Shown in pieces: positions 36,160-48,075 of a stretch of DNA of 64,000 nt (position 1 is its first letter; every line of letters begins with the position of its first letter). This DNA comes from Symbiodinium kawagutii (taxonomy: Eukaryota; Sar; Dinophyceae; Suessiales; Symbiodiniaceae): the NCBI GenBank assembly GCA_009767595.1, contig VSDK01023660.1:341397-405396 (forward strand). The letters are read 5' to 3'. Under the pieces are notes generated by a model, which saw only the letters and a program-made list of their open reading frames with translations, was not told the DNA's origin and ran no database searches. A program made the position numbers and the translations under genes.

Positions 36160-37722
36160 TCTCCAATTTCACATCTCGGCGCAGCATGAACACGAGCAAG
36201 ACGGTATCTTGAAGCAGGAAACGGAAAGATTGCTATCCGGCATTGTCACAACTGCTGTGTTCCGGACCATACCCCAAAAGTTGGTGCTACCGTCAGGATT
36301 GCTCAAGGAAGTCAATGTCAGACACACCTTGGCGTAGCGACAATGCGACACACCAAATGCATATGATGAACATTAAGCCATGACGTCAGGTCTGATATTT
36401 TGAAATTACAACTGGTTAAGTTTCCATTGCTGGTGTTTTTCACGGGAGAGCCGACACAATTGCTAGACACAAAAGTCTCAGACCAAGCACTTCCAAAGTC
36501 CACACAAATATATGACTTGGATCAGATCTCCTTTGCAATCTTTGCATGTGCACATTTGGAGCTCAAACGGTACGTCTCAAACTTCTCTGGTCTAACCGCC
36601 TAAAATACCAAACATGTCTTGAAGATTCACAGAAACTGTCGGCCCACTAGAACCCAACATCTTTGGCCCATATGCATCGTAATCGGTTTCATCACATCAG
36701 CAGAAGGATATTCTCAACATTGCAGATGAACATGGACATGGAAAAAAAAGCACCATATACAATCGCCATTAGACTACAAAACGGAGAAAAGTGGGGAAAC
36801 CCTACAAAATCATCATTTCGGAGTGGAAAACCCTACAAGACAATCCACAAATGGGTGATTTCGCAGCCAAGCTTGTAATCCACCAAGCTTCCGCACCATG
36901 ACCAAGGGCCACAGCCTAAGGCATGGCATTGGTTGTTTGTGGTTGTGCTGGCGTCTATGTGTATGCGTACGATTGTGCAAATACAAACATGTAAGAAAGT
37001 GTAAAATCATATGTATACATATGTGCACGTTGGGCTAGATGCAAGTGTGGTGTGCGCATGCATGTCAAGTATGCCTGATTATCTTACTTTATTCGAGAAT
37101 GCAAATTTGAAGCTGTGTGCTTTACGTCTGTATGTACAGGTTCTTGACAGTATAGCATATTCTCATACGTGCCTGTCTGAACGAATATGAAAGCATTTTG
37201 GCCTAAGCAAGTCCACCTGAAGAACTCATCCCTTTGTGCGTATAAATCTACAGCTTTGAGAATGCGTATATGTACAAGCTGATGGGCTGGAAATACATTA
37301 TGTCGGAGTGTATGTACGGCATTGTATGGATGTAATCTCTGAATTCAAATATGTCCCCATGTCAACATGAATACACTGAAGAAGTACATCAGCGGGGCAA
37401 ATATGTAGCATTCAATTGTCCAGCCAAGATGGTACGCATCCGGCCTCAAAGCCGTACCCTCAAAACCTCTGCGGAATGGACTCGTGATTTGATTCTTGCA
37501 ATGACTGCTGTGTACTTTGATTTTCAAGATGCACAATGGATGATATTTCAAACTGAAAGCCAAAAGCTATCACAAGCCAACAAAAACCATGTACAGGAGA
37601 TACTTGCGAGAACCTTACTGAACCTCTGGTTGGAATCTTTTCTGGAAACTTCACTCCAGCTTGAACCCTTCCAACATTATTCACGCTTCTGTAAGTGCGC
37701 CACTTTTGCAATACATGGCTAA
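36160..37722. other. Unassigned frames on both strands
   Basis: Minus-strand segments at 36340-36170 and 36500-36380 and a 123-codon plus-strand frame at 37351-37722 are all plausible lengths, but none shows a known motif. Confidence 0.25.
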
Positions 37723-38151
37723 AATTTGTTCAGGAGACAGTGTGACGGGCGAAAAGCTGCCAAAAAACCACTAAACTTTGGCAAACAAACTGACAAAATT
37801 TCCTGCACAGTATATGTATCTATATGTTTGGTTCATTTCTTTTTTCAAAATTTCAACGATATAGGTCACCTTCGAATTTGTTTAGGACTTTGAGATATCA
37901 TGACTCAATTGCAATAATAGTATATATGTATATATATATATATATAATAGCGGCATCTGAATGGACTTGGTTGCTGTAAAGCCCGGTTCGCTAACTGTGC
38001 AGAGGTGTGACGGCGAGAAGGCGAAATAAACTTCCCAGAAACTGACTGACCTGGAAGTGAAGAGTTGCAAGCTTCCTTGTTGGATGGCCACACCATATGG
38101 ATAAATGGGGGTACCTGGCAGGCACAACCTACCATTTTGAGGCACCCTTAC

Positions 38152-38252
38152 GGTGGTTTCTCAAAATAGGGGACGCCTCAAATCATCGAATATCAATCCC
38201 TAATATTAGTATACCAACCATGACTTTGGGGTACCCCCTTCAAGAAACCACC
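38152..38252. mobile_element. MITE-like element, family A, copy 7
   Basis: 101 bp. It starts GGTGGTTTCTCAAAATAGGG and ends GGGGTACCCCCTTCAAGAAA then CCACC, so both terminal repeats are visible. Confidence 0.75.
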
Positions 38253-38383
38253 TTATGGACAAATCCGTATTCAATTGTATCTTCGGCTACGCAACTCATT
38301 TGTCAACTCAGGGATCTTCTTGCAGATGTCACGTAGCCCTGAGTCAAAACCACCCTGGTGAGCATTCAAGAAATCAATAATCT

Positions 38384-38691
38384 TTAGTGTTGGTTAAGGA
38401 CAGTTTGTGCTAGTCCATGGTTTATGATTGCTTTAAGTTTATGACGGACAAAGACTTGATGAAAATAAGATATTGCATGGTACTTCTGGTCATCTTCGTC
38501 CCATTTGGGTGATAGCTCAGGATCAATGATCCACACATTGCCCAGACCACCCTCGGGCTCCAAGCCCGTGCACGGCATTCATCTTGGTAAAGGCTACCCC
38601 CATCACGTTGTGATTCAGGTGATAGTAGAGCACCGTGCAGAGCCTACCACGCAATGCAAGAAGGCCAATGCTAAGCATTGGTGATAATGGT

Positions 38692-38728
<37 letters not shown>

Positions 38729-38741
38729 CATGATCATGATC

Positions 38742-38787
<46 letters not shown>

Positions 38788-41720
38788 GGAGGAGGAGGAG
38801 GAGGAGGACTATTTGAATACGATGATGGCTGATGATGCCTGATGATCGCTGACGATGGCTGATGATGTTTGATGATGCTTGCTGGGTTATATAAGCCAGT
38901 AATAATGGTTCAAGTTGGTTCAAAGATTATTGTAAATCAGGAACAATAATCGGGAATCACAAGCAATACTCCCTGAGTGCCAAAAAATAGGGTGTCTTAC
39001 AGGTCCCACCTGGTGTAACCAGCTACTGGATTGGTGATCATAGCTCCAGTTCTAGTGAGAATACCACGTTAAGAACGGTTCCCAAAATGGGGCTTCACGA
39101 GTGGTCAGCTTTGCTTCTGAGCACTTAAAAAGTCTATGGCGGCTTGTCCGCGATGGGTACACCGAAGCACGCAAAAGTGATAGTTTCTTATCTGCAAAAA
39201 TCACAAACTCTTCACTAGATTTCATGCGACACCAGATGCCGCTACTCTGAGCCAAACGCCCCAATTTCCCCCGATGCAGGGTGTCATTTCCCAGCACTCT
39301 CAATATAACCGTGGCAACGACCGGAATGACTCAAACGTAGGCGCTGAGAGCCATACATGATGCTCAGGAACACCAGACCTGGAGCTTCAGATCGCAGCTG
39401 GAGGAAACAGTGATGACAGTGGTGGTGTGTTTGGATCTAGAGGATTATCTTAATATACTAGGCTCTGATGACATAGGAATAGTGGCCTCTAGTGACATAT
39501 GGTATGTTTACTGGGTGCTATGTGATTAGCCCCTAGTATTGTTGGAGGCATACGGCGCAAGCCTTCTGGGAAGAGTCATGATCCAGAGTCATCTTGAGAT
39601 CACTCTATCCTTGTTGAAAGCATAGATTCGACGCCTGTCAAGGTTCAAGTTCTTCTCTGCCAAATTAGAAAAAGAGGTGGATACTTATAGGGATCTTTTT
39701 TGTCAATTCCGGCTTCAACGGGACAACTTCTGATGTGTTTCTTTAGCCCCGAGGAACGGGTACTCTAGTATGGAAAACCTTTCAAACAGTTTCATCAAAG
39801 GATGTGGGATGATGTGAGTACATCTATCATCTGGTCGGGTCCAACTCTCAAACTGTTCCCACTTTGTCAATCAAAAGCCCTGTGGCCGAAAAACCGCCCC
39901 CAGCTGAGCACTTCCCATCGTACCACGCGGCAAATACGAACCAGCGAATGGTCCATGGTCCCCATGAATGCCTTCTGAAGAGAATTCCACAAGCGCTTTC
40001 CCTGTGGATCCCAGGCTGGTTATGGCATTCACAAAGAAGATCCAGACCAAAAAGCCGGTGGAACCCATGTCCTGTCGCCACTTCCATTCCCAAGGTTGAT
40101 GCCTTGCTTCCAGAGTAAACCCAAGTCATTCATGGAACCATTCTCCATTTGCAAGCCACTTCCAGATGAGGCTCCACAGAAATCAAAAAGATCTTGTGAG
40201 CTGCAAACTCCTTCATTGTTTCACAGGTCAAAAAAAATGTCGTAGGCAATTGCAAATTTAATGAAGCATTCTGATCCAATGACGCCCCGCTTGAGTGAAA
40301 CTGCAGCATCCGAGTCCTTCTCGTATGAGGGAAAGTACTGCATGCCCATGTAGAGCCTGCAGGTTACACCCCCCCACACACCTGAGGCCTTCTCATTTGG
40401 CCTGAGATTGTTTAATCCAGGGCTGACCATGCCAACCCAATCCAACCCATTCGTTACTGTGTGTGTGTGCGCATGCGTCTCTGTGTGCGGGTTGTTCACG
40501 CAGGTGTTGTGACGCGGAGCAACTTACGAAATTCATAAACACGACAGTAGGAATCGACTTCTCCAAACGATTTCATGTAGCAATCCTTCAAGACATGCCT
40601 TGGCTGGTTCCTCCATAGCCTCCAAATCCAATGTCATGACAAGTATCCGGCTATCCTATCCCATCAACGCGCGATGAATGGTTGCCCATGGGCTATACAC
40701 ATCCAACAACTCACACGGGCTCTCGGCACCCGCCTACAACGACCACACCTCGCTCCGGGGATCCCTGCTCAAACAGGATCATGAGGAAGGCCATGCCGCT
40801 TTGCATCGGCATGTACAAGGGTCCCCACAGTAAAGTCCACAGCCTTGCGGCGAAAATCTCTCGTGTTGCTGCGTCACATTTGGTGTCCAGGGCAGCTGGC
40901 CTGGGGAAGCGTTTTGTGAATCTGCTTGTGTTTTTTGTACAAACGGATGTCGGATTTCACCGCTCTGAGATGCAGACTTCAACCTTTCGAGATTGGCCTG
41001 GGCGTTTATGTTGGATGGCTCTGCTGTGGGGCAGGTAGGGCACATGACCTGTTCAGAAGCAGTGTGACCTGTGGGGGTCTACACCACTCATAAGTTCTCC
41101 CAAGTCGCTGTGCAGAACATTCGTCACTGGAGTAGACGCGTTGGAAACCCAGTTGAGGGCCTAATAAATCAGAGCAGAGCAAATTTCTGGTCCTCTGAAA
41201 TTGAGGGGGAGTCATGATGGAAAAAATAATGAAAAATGTACAAAAATTGCAAAATCTGACTCTTGTCATTGAAAATCTGATTTTGCGCATTTGTACACCT
41301 TAAGGTGCTCTAGGGATGGTTCCTTTCCACCTATGTCTTGTGTTTGGTCAGAAATCAACCAGGGGGAAATCCCAGCAGCCAGCAATAATGAAGAGGCCGA
41401 GTATCAATGTTGCAATCGAAGAGGCTGTCCACAAACCAGGCGGTCCCGTCGGAGAACGACGCAAAGATCAGAAACAGAATGGACATAGCGGGATAACCTG
41501 AGGCTACACTCAAATCCCCAGCTCCTGACATTTCTGGGTGCACATGGACACTGCAGATCTTGCTGAACCCCAGTGATTTTGAAAGACACTCAGCTGTGGT
41601 GTGTGAGGAGTGCTCCTCAAAATCTGTCGCTGCACAAGCTGCCATGGGTATGAAGATGTCATTCCCCCAGTTTTTTGATGTCCAGAAGTACATCAGCCAG
41701 AAGCCCAAGCTTCTTAGCAT
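38384..41720 (-). CDS. Membrane protein exons, second paralogous set
   Basis: Minus-strand candidate exons: about 41520-41380 (MSILFLIFASFSDGTAWFV), 40870-40770 (LLWGPLYMPMQSGMAFLMIL), 40370-40230 (LYMGMQYFPSYEKDSD), 40068-39985 (MGSTGFLVWIFFVNAITSLG) and 38570-38400 (GGLGNVWIIDPELSPKWDED). The 40.0-kb piece is clearly paralogous to 25.6 kb in both protein and DNA, and the 40.8-kb piece to 46.4 kb. The joins, and whether all five belong together, are unresolved. An MFS-type carrier is a guess. Confidence 0.4.
38693..38812. repeat. GAT/GAG trinucleotide repeat
   Basis: GAT triplets, interrupted by GATCAT steps near 38727-38745, followed by GAG triplets at 38787-38806. Confidence 0.95.
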
Positions 41721-43540
41721 TTCGCAACTTGCTAATCAAAATCACGGGACGAATCACACTCCCTACTCCTACCCCTACCCCTACCCCTACCCCTTATCAC
41801 ACACCATCGCCCCCTGGTCGTCCTGCAGTCAAGGATTGGGATTCCCTGCCTTTGGCTACGAGGTGCAGCCGAGCAACCCACAATCAGCATTCGAGTAAGC
41901 ATAGGGCAATCTGCCCACATGGGATATATCACCTGGCCCAAAGAACGACCCACGACAGTCGTACCGAGATTTAGTCTCTGCGGCTCCGATTCATGTTACT
42001 TCACCCGGATGCTGTCCATCAAGATGTCACCATCAGGGCAAATCAAGTGGTGATCATTTTGTCACAAGCGATATGCAGCCCAAGACGGGCCACATGTCTG
42101 CAGCAGCAACCCTAAGAAGGTATGAGTTTGGGTTGGTTCTTATTTCATCTTTGTGGGAAGTAGTTTGCGATGATCAATTTTGGTTGTTCATCATCAATAT
42201 TGCTCTGATTCTTCGCAACCCCACCTGCCGTGACTTACATATATCACCTCGTGCAGCTCTACAGAGAACTTTGCAAAGGGATGTCCTACCTGGTTTGGCA
42301 GAGAAGTCATGGTCAACTAACGATCGAACAAGCCTGGTTCATACTCGTCAATTACCATCAAATTGGATAATAGTAACAAAATTCTGAGAGGCACTTTCAA
42401 GCATGGCAGAAGCACATTTCCCATGGTGTGCGCAGCCCGCGAAACGGCGGGGGCACAGCGTTACTATATCTACAATGTCTTTGCAAGGAAAGTCATACAT
42501 CGACCATCTAATATTTTGGGCAGCGAAGAAGGCAAGAAGGCCTGAACTTGGAGGATTCACTAGACATGGGGTGGGGGAAGTCGCTCTTCAATTTCACATC
42601 TGACTCAACAGACCGACCACAGGGTTATATCAGGTCAGGTCAGGTTTTTTTTGAAAGGCATGTCACGCCATGTTAGGTCAGGTCTCTTTGTGTCAGCTTT
42701 TTTCTCAACAAAGATTTTTCACACAGACATGCACTTGCGACGCCAAGTGAATGGATTCGAAGCCAAAACAACAGCTTTGATGCACAATGGTTGAATGAAA
42801 ACACTAGAATATGTTGGTTATACTGTATATATTTTTGATATATCTATATCACCCAACTCTCACAGATTGAGCCAAACAACTGCGGCATCCGTGGCTGGAA
42901 AGATAGCCAAGTTTTGGCCACTGATGACAACCAAAGGCTGAACTGTGGCAGTTCTACATCTGGCTCTTGTTTGTCTGAACTGGATAATACCTCCAGCAAC
43001 AAGAGACAGTGGATAAGACAAACTGTGGCAGTACATGTCTCTCAGTGGAACCTCCAGCAATCATTCTGGGCCAACGATGGGAGTATCAATAAACTGTCCA
43101 TCCACGACGACCTAAACATGTTGAAATTTGGGGTTGCTGTATTCTCCCATTGCCACTCTTGCCAGGTGCCAACATTCCAAGTCCAAGAAATACATCATTC
43201 AATTCAACCATTTGCAATTTCTTGTTTAATCAGTCATTATTAGGACACCAAAACGAAAGCGTGATTTAACCATCGTTTGCCATTAATCAACCATTATTTG
43301 ATCAGGATTAAACATTCACCATTAACCATCAATTCAAAAATCCTTAAGCAGTAGTAACCAGCGCTATATACTACAAATATGAATCTCCCAGGGTCATGTC
43401 ATTTTTGCATCGGTTCTTTTTGCTCACCGCACCGATGCGAACTGCAAGAGCTCGCGCGTCTGCAGCTTCAGCCCGCCCTAGCGAGACATGGACACTCAGA
43501 AACAGCTGGAAGGATCTGGTTGATTGAGAATAATGATTGT
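41721..43540. other. No confidently recognised gene
   Basis: Frames up to about 110 codons on both strands without recognisable motifs. TACCCC is repeated in tandem at about 41765-41795. Confidence 0.4.
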
Positions 43541-43695
43541 TAATGATGCTTGGTGATGGTTGATGATGGTTGATGATGGTTGATGATAGCCAATGATGGC
43601 TGACGATGGTTGATGATGGTTGATGATAGTTGATGATGGTTAATGATAGCCAATGATGGCTGATGATGGTTGATGATGGTTATGCAGCAGCAGCA
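43541..43695. repeat. TGATGATGGT minisatellite
   Basis: A decamer array with GCCAATGATGGC variants, about fifteen units, ending in five CAG triplets at 43685-43700. Confidence 0.85.
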
Positions 43696-43699
43696 GCAG

Positions 43700-45190
43700 C
43701 TTGGTTAACTCATGGATGATTATGATTAATGCTTCAATCTGTGGATAACAACTGAGTAATAAGCAGTAATGACAAGCTATCCTAATGTTTGGTAGTTGAT
43801 AGCTGCTAATTGTTCCAGTTCATGGGTACAATAAACCCATGAAGAACCTGTTATATACTATTATCGTACAACGGCCAACACCAGGATAGATGTCATTGAT
43901 GTCATCCTCACTGGGAATCTGAGGATTTGCAGATTCACATGACCATAGGAGCCATGCACTGTGGCTCAAGCCGCCCGGCGGTTGTTGGTTCCTGCGTTTT
44001 ATGTGATCATCACCCGGGACAGGGGCTATAAGTGGGAAATAAGAATACGCATTAAATTACCAAAAAAGGTGGGTGAACTACCCCTATCAACATATATGGC
44101 TATGGGCAAGCATGAGTATAATAAATTGATAACTGATCATTCCACAATTATTCTAGCTGCTGGCAGGTTATCATGCACATCGACGATGATCCCGGAGAAT
44201 GTACCAACCATTTTCAAGATGGTCCTGTCCCCATGACCAAGACTGATCGGTGGGAGTAGCGTGAGCTGGTCTTTGTGAAAAATGCCGGGTGAAGAATAGT
44301 TTTTTGCCATAGCTGCTACATTGTTGGCTACAGTCTTAGCAGTCTGGCCGGGATACACGTCTAGCAATATGACAAGCAAATCTAGGTTGTTGAGACACCC
44401 TGTCCATGTATGGACAACCCCACAATGCCGGGCCATGCCAAAAATAGCCCTGCTCTGCTGCTCATTTGTGGTGGGGGTTGATTTCTATTCCCATGGGGGT
44501 TGGTTTCTATTCCCACCTTGTGCCGGTAGGCAACAAAAATGGCACCCCCAAAACCAATCATGGTTTCCTGGTGGAATGATCCTTGTTGGGTGGGGCCCAT
44601 TGGTTCCCCCAAACATCCCCAAGTGTCGCAACACAGCCTCTTACGGATTGACCGGCTGAGAATCCGTCAAAAATGTCCCATTACCCACCACTAAGTGACC
44701 ACCACAGTCAACCACCATCAAAACTAGTGAAACTAGTGAACCATTAGTTTATGGTCATCATAGAAGAACCACCATGAGTGACCATCAATCCCCATCTTGA
44801 ACAGTCTTTTCGTGCCTTAAGCCAGAAGCATCACCACATACAGCGTCACCATCAGGTGACACAGTGGACGGTTGAGAGCCTGATCACTGCGCGCAGTTGT
44901 CAGTTTCAAGTAGTCCCACGAAATGCTAAACTAGCTGCTCATTTGGGGATGTCAGCCGGACCATTCAACAGACAATCGCAAGCTTTTCCTCACTCTTGGC
45001 CTTTGGCGCCGCAAATCTCGAAACTACAGGCGTCGCCCAACGGACATTGTGCTCCAGCCTACTTTCTCCAACAAGACATTCAGCTATAAATCAACCAACG
45101 CCACTTATGCCATAGCTGGTGATTTAACCACCCCGGATGGTTGATTGACATCATGGGTGCCCAGCTGGGACATACAGTAGCGATAGGAAC
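43700..45190. other. No recognised gene; one element of family C
   Basis: Frames of 75-110 codons without motifs. An ACCAATCATGGTTTCC...GGCCCATTGGTT segment at 44553-44606 resembles 46828-46882. Confidence 0.4.
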
Positions 45191-46249
45191 TCACCAACAA
45201 TCGTAGCCAGCTACGAAGCATTTGGGATCGACGTCGGCGCCAGCTGCTCTCAGCGAGCGCACAATCTCCGAGTGACCATTCTCAGCTGCAAGGAACAACG
45301 GCGTTATGTCATCGTCCATGGCGTGATTACAGTCAGCGCCTGCTTCAATCAGCAAAGGGATCATTTCCAAGTGGCCATTCTCAGCTGCAACATGCAATGG
45401 TGTTGCGCCGTTGTCTGTTCTGGCCTGATTGCAGTCAGCTCCTGCTTCCACCAGAAAACGGACAACTTCCAAGTGGCCAAAAGCAGCTGCAAGAAACAAT
45501 GGCGTTTCGCCATTGTCTGTGCTGCTTTGCTTGTGGTCAGCCTGTGCTTCTATCAACAAACGGACAACTTCAAGGTGGCCACTAGCAGCTGCAGCAAGCA
45601 ATGGTGTTAAACCAGTGTCTGATGTGCCCTGGTTGCAGTCAGCGCCTGCTTCTATCAACAAACGGACAGTTTCCAAGTGGTCTTGATGCACTGCAGCGAA
45701 CAATGGTGCTCCATGATCATCTGTGGTGGCCTGGTTGCAGTCAGCACCTGCTGCTATCAAGAAACGGACAACTTCCAAGTGGCCCCAAGCAGCTGCCATC
45801 CACAACGCTGTCCTTCCTCCATCAGCTCTTAAATCTTTCTCTGCACCAGCCTCAAGCAATAGCTCGATGTGTCGGACATGTCCAAGATCTGCAGCATAAT
45901 GCAGTGGTGCCCAGCCCTGCGAATCTTTCAAGTTCGGATCGTGCGGGTACTGAAGAAGCTTCTCAAGCGCGACTGAATCGTTGGCTTGAGATGCAGCGAT
46001 CATTTCTGGATCTGCCTCTCCTGTGCCTTGCTCAAATTCCAAAAGTACTAGTTGGACCGGTGCTGCGACCAAAATCTCATCATCCAGAATTTCACGGGAA
46101 CCATCTTCTACAAAAAGCCTTTGCCGAAATCTGGGAACACTGATCTTGGCAGCTAAGAGTCGCTTCACCTCTCTTGCCGAGGTCCCTTCCATATCATCTG
46201 GACTTAGACAGGCGACTGTCTGCCGGGAGATGGCAGAGAACACCTCCAT
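45191..46249 (-). CDS. Ankyrin-repeat protein with ubiquitin-like N-terminal region
   Basis: A 352-codon open frame with ATG at 46249. Residues 1 to about 75 (SAREVKRLLAAKISVPRFRQ, then an LDDEILVAAPVQLVLLEF-like stretch) look like a ubiquitin-like fold, an architecture common ahead of ankyrin repeats in dinoflagellates. Residues from about 110 to 340 are seven ankyrin repeats with the usual TPLxxAAxxGHLEVVRxLIEAGAD pattern. It is probably a protein-interaction scaffold; partners are unknown. The stop is two bases from a perfect GTGAGT donor, so the true protein may continue into another exon. Plus-strand frames here are shadows. Confidence 0.8.
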   Translation of the reverse strand: MEVFSAISRQTVACLSPDDMEGTSAREVKRLLAAKISVPRFRQRLFVEDGSREILDDEILVAAPVQLVLLEFEQGTGEADPEMIAASQANDSVALEKLLQYPHDPNLKDSQGWAPLHYAADLGHVRHIELLLEAGAEKDLRADGGRTALWMAAAWGHLEVVRFLIAAGADCNQATTDDHGAPLFAAVHQDHLETVRLLIEAGADCNQGTSDTGLTPLLAAAASGHLEVVRLLIEAQADHKQSSTDNGETPLFLAAAFGHLEVVRFLVEAGADCNQARTDNGATPLHVAAENGHLEMIPLLIEAGADCNHAMDDDITPLFLAAENGHSEIVRSLRAAGADVDPKCFVAGYDCW

Positions 46250-46369
46250 GGCTGGCGATGCCGCTGTATCAGATCATAAGTAAGCAGGACCCGACTGAAG
46301 CATTTCGATTTTTTGCTTGGGTTGGTTGACCAATGATGCACGGCCTGCAAATATACAGTTATAAATGGA

Positions 46370-46440
46370 GCAAGGAACATGACTACTTGGATATGTTGGC
46401 AGTACAGCGGACCCCACAGCGGCTGGATCTCACACTTCGC
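46370..46440 (-). CDS. Candidate membrane exon, paralogous to 40.8 kb
   Basis: Encodes PLWGPLYCQHIQVVMFLAPF, which aligns without gaps to LLWGPLYMPMQSGMAFLMIL at 40.8 kb on the same strand. It may be a fragment of another member of that membrane family. Confidence 0.4.
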
Positions 46441-46827
46441 GAGGGCGAACTTCGTTGGTTTCACCCGCAGTCTTAGGGATTGGGGCTCCGAATCGCTAAG
46501 AATCATTGATCAGATTTGGGGCTCAACAAAGAGGGGCACAATGTGTTCCATTGATTGGTGGTTTCAACCCCTCTCAAAATCATGTGCAATTCTGCAAGTC
46601 AATCGAACATCTCAAAGTCATTGAGAAAACAGAAATGTGACCACCCTTGATTTGGGTGTGTGTGTGCCAAGCCATAGTGGTACCCCCAGTCTGGTGGTTC
46701 ATGACCAACAATATCAGGGCAGTATACCGCCACCCGATCCATACATCAAATATTTACCTTGAGAAATCCTTATGTGGATTTTTTGTTTCAACCAATGCTT
46801 GTGCCAAGCCATAGTGGTACCCCCAGT

Positions 46828-46882
46828 CAACCAATGGTTTCCTAGGAAAATCATCATTTTTTGGTGCGGCCCATTGGTTACC
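46828..46882. mobile_element. Short inverted-repeat element, family C
   Basis: AACCAATGG near the left end is inverted as CCATTGGTT at the right end, and the whole is similar to 44553-44606. The preceding phrase CCAAGCCATAGTGGTACCCC also occurs at 46668. Confidence 0.45.
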
Positions 46883-47077
46883 CGTCATGGCTTACCACAG
46901 CCTACCATCCCCAGGAAGTTCCCCCGACGTCCAAGTGCGTGGGCCTCTGGACCGTATCCTCGCTGTCTGGGACCATGAACCTGAACGCCATGGTCACGGA
47001 TCTGAGTCATGAATAGATTTGGTGATACTAAACAGGTAGATCTCTATATGGATAAAAATAGATATACATATAGAGGA

Positions 47078-47222
47078 TATAGATGATATAGATGATATAG
47101 ATGATATAGATGATATAGATGATATAGATGATATAGATGATATAGATGATATAGATGATATAGATGATATAGATGATATAGATGATATAGATGATATAGA
47201 TGATATAGATATAAATGATATA
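47078..47222. repeat. GATGATATA nonamer microsatellite
   Basis: About fifteen 9-bp units, nearly perfect. The minus strand reads Ser-Ser-Ile repeats, a by-product. Confidence 0.95.
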
Positions 47223-47253
47223 GATATAAATACGGATTTACACATACATATTT

Positions 47254-47357
47254 GATGGTTTCTCAAGCCAGTTTGGGAACCCAAAAATTGACGGTTGGTT
47301 ACTATAAATTTCTGGAAATGGATGATAACTGGGGGTACCCCATTTTGAGAAACCACC
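47254..47357. mobile_element. MITE-like element, family A, copy 8
   Basis: ATGGTTTCTCAAGCCAGTTT on the left and GGGGTACCCCATTTTGAGAA plus ACCACC on the right. About 104 bp. Confidence 0.7.
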
Positions 47358-48075
47358 ATTTCTACTGGTTGGAGTTGAGAATGTTCTCCAGCAAAGATGG
47401 GGTTTCAGCCATGGTGTGGCCTCAGGCCGTTCACGATCATTGATGGCATATTCTCGAGATGCAACCTGACAAGCGCATCTGGCTAGCCAGGTGGCATGGA
47501 TAACACAAGTACCATACAGGGAACTTTGTACCAGGTCGTACCCCCAATCTATGCTTCTTGCCTCAGAAATGATCAACAAACTCCAGCTGCTGGAGTATAG
47601 AGGACAGCTTCATGGAGTTAACCACTACGCCTGGAATTCTTTATATAGCTGGTGGCAAGGAGTAGCTGGTGGCAAGTACTCCAGGAGTAAAAAGGATAGC
47701 TGGTGGCAAGTGATCCTTGCAGAACCTGAGACCTTTAAGCTCTTGAAACTCTTGGCTCAGCCCCCGAAACCGCTCAACGAAATGGGGTGATACAACACAA
47801 CAGTCATATTGACTCTCTGATACTTTGCATAAATGCGCTGTCCATGATCTTCATGAAACTTGGTTCGAAACCCTCACACCAGGGATGCAATTTACCAAGT
47901 CATAATCTCACAGGGTTTCTTGAAACTCTTTAACCTGGGTTTTGGGGGTAATTTCACTCAGTAACTCGTCTCAGAATTGGGAATCCATCCTTGGGCTCAA
48001 TGTGCCTCTTTATTATCATGTATCTCTTCAAATTCAAAATTCAAGGGTGAAAAAATCTCATCCCGACCCGTCAAC

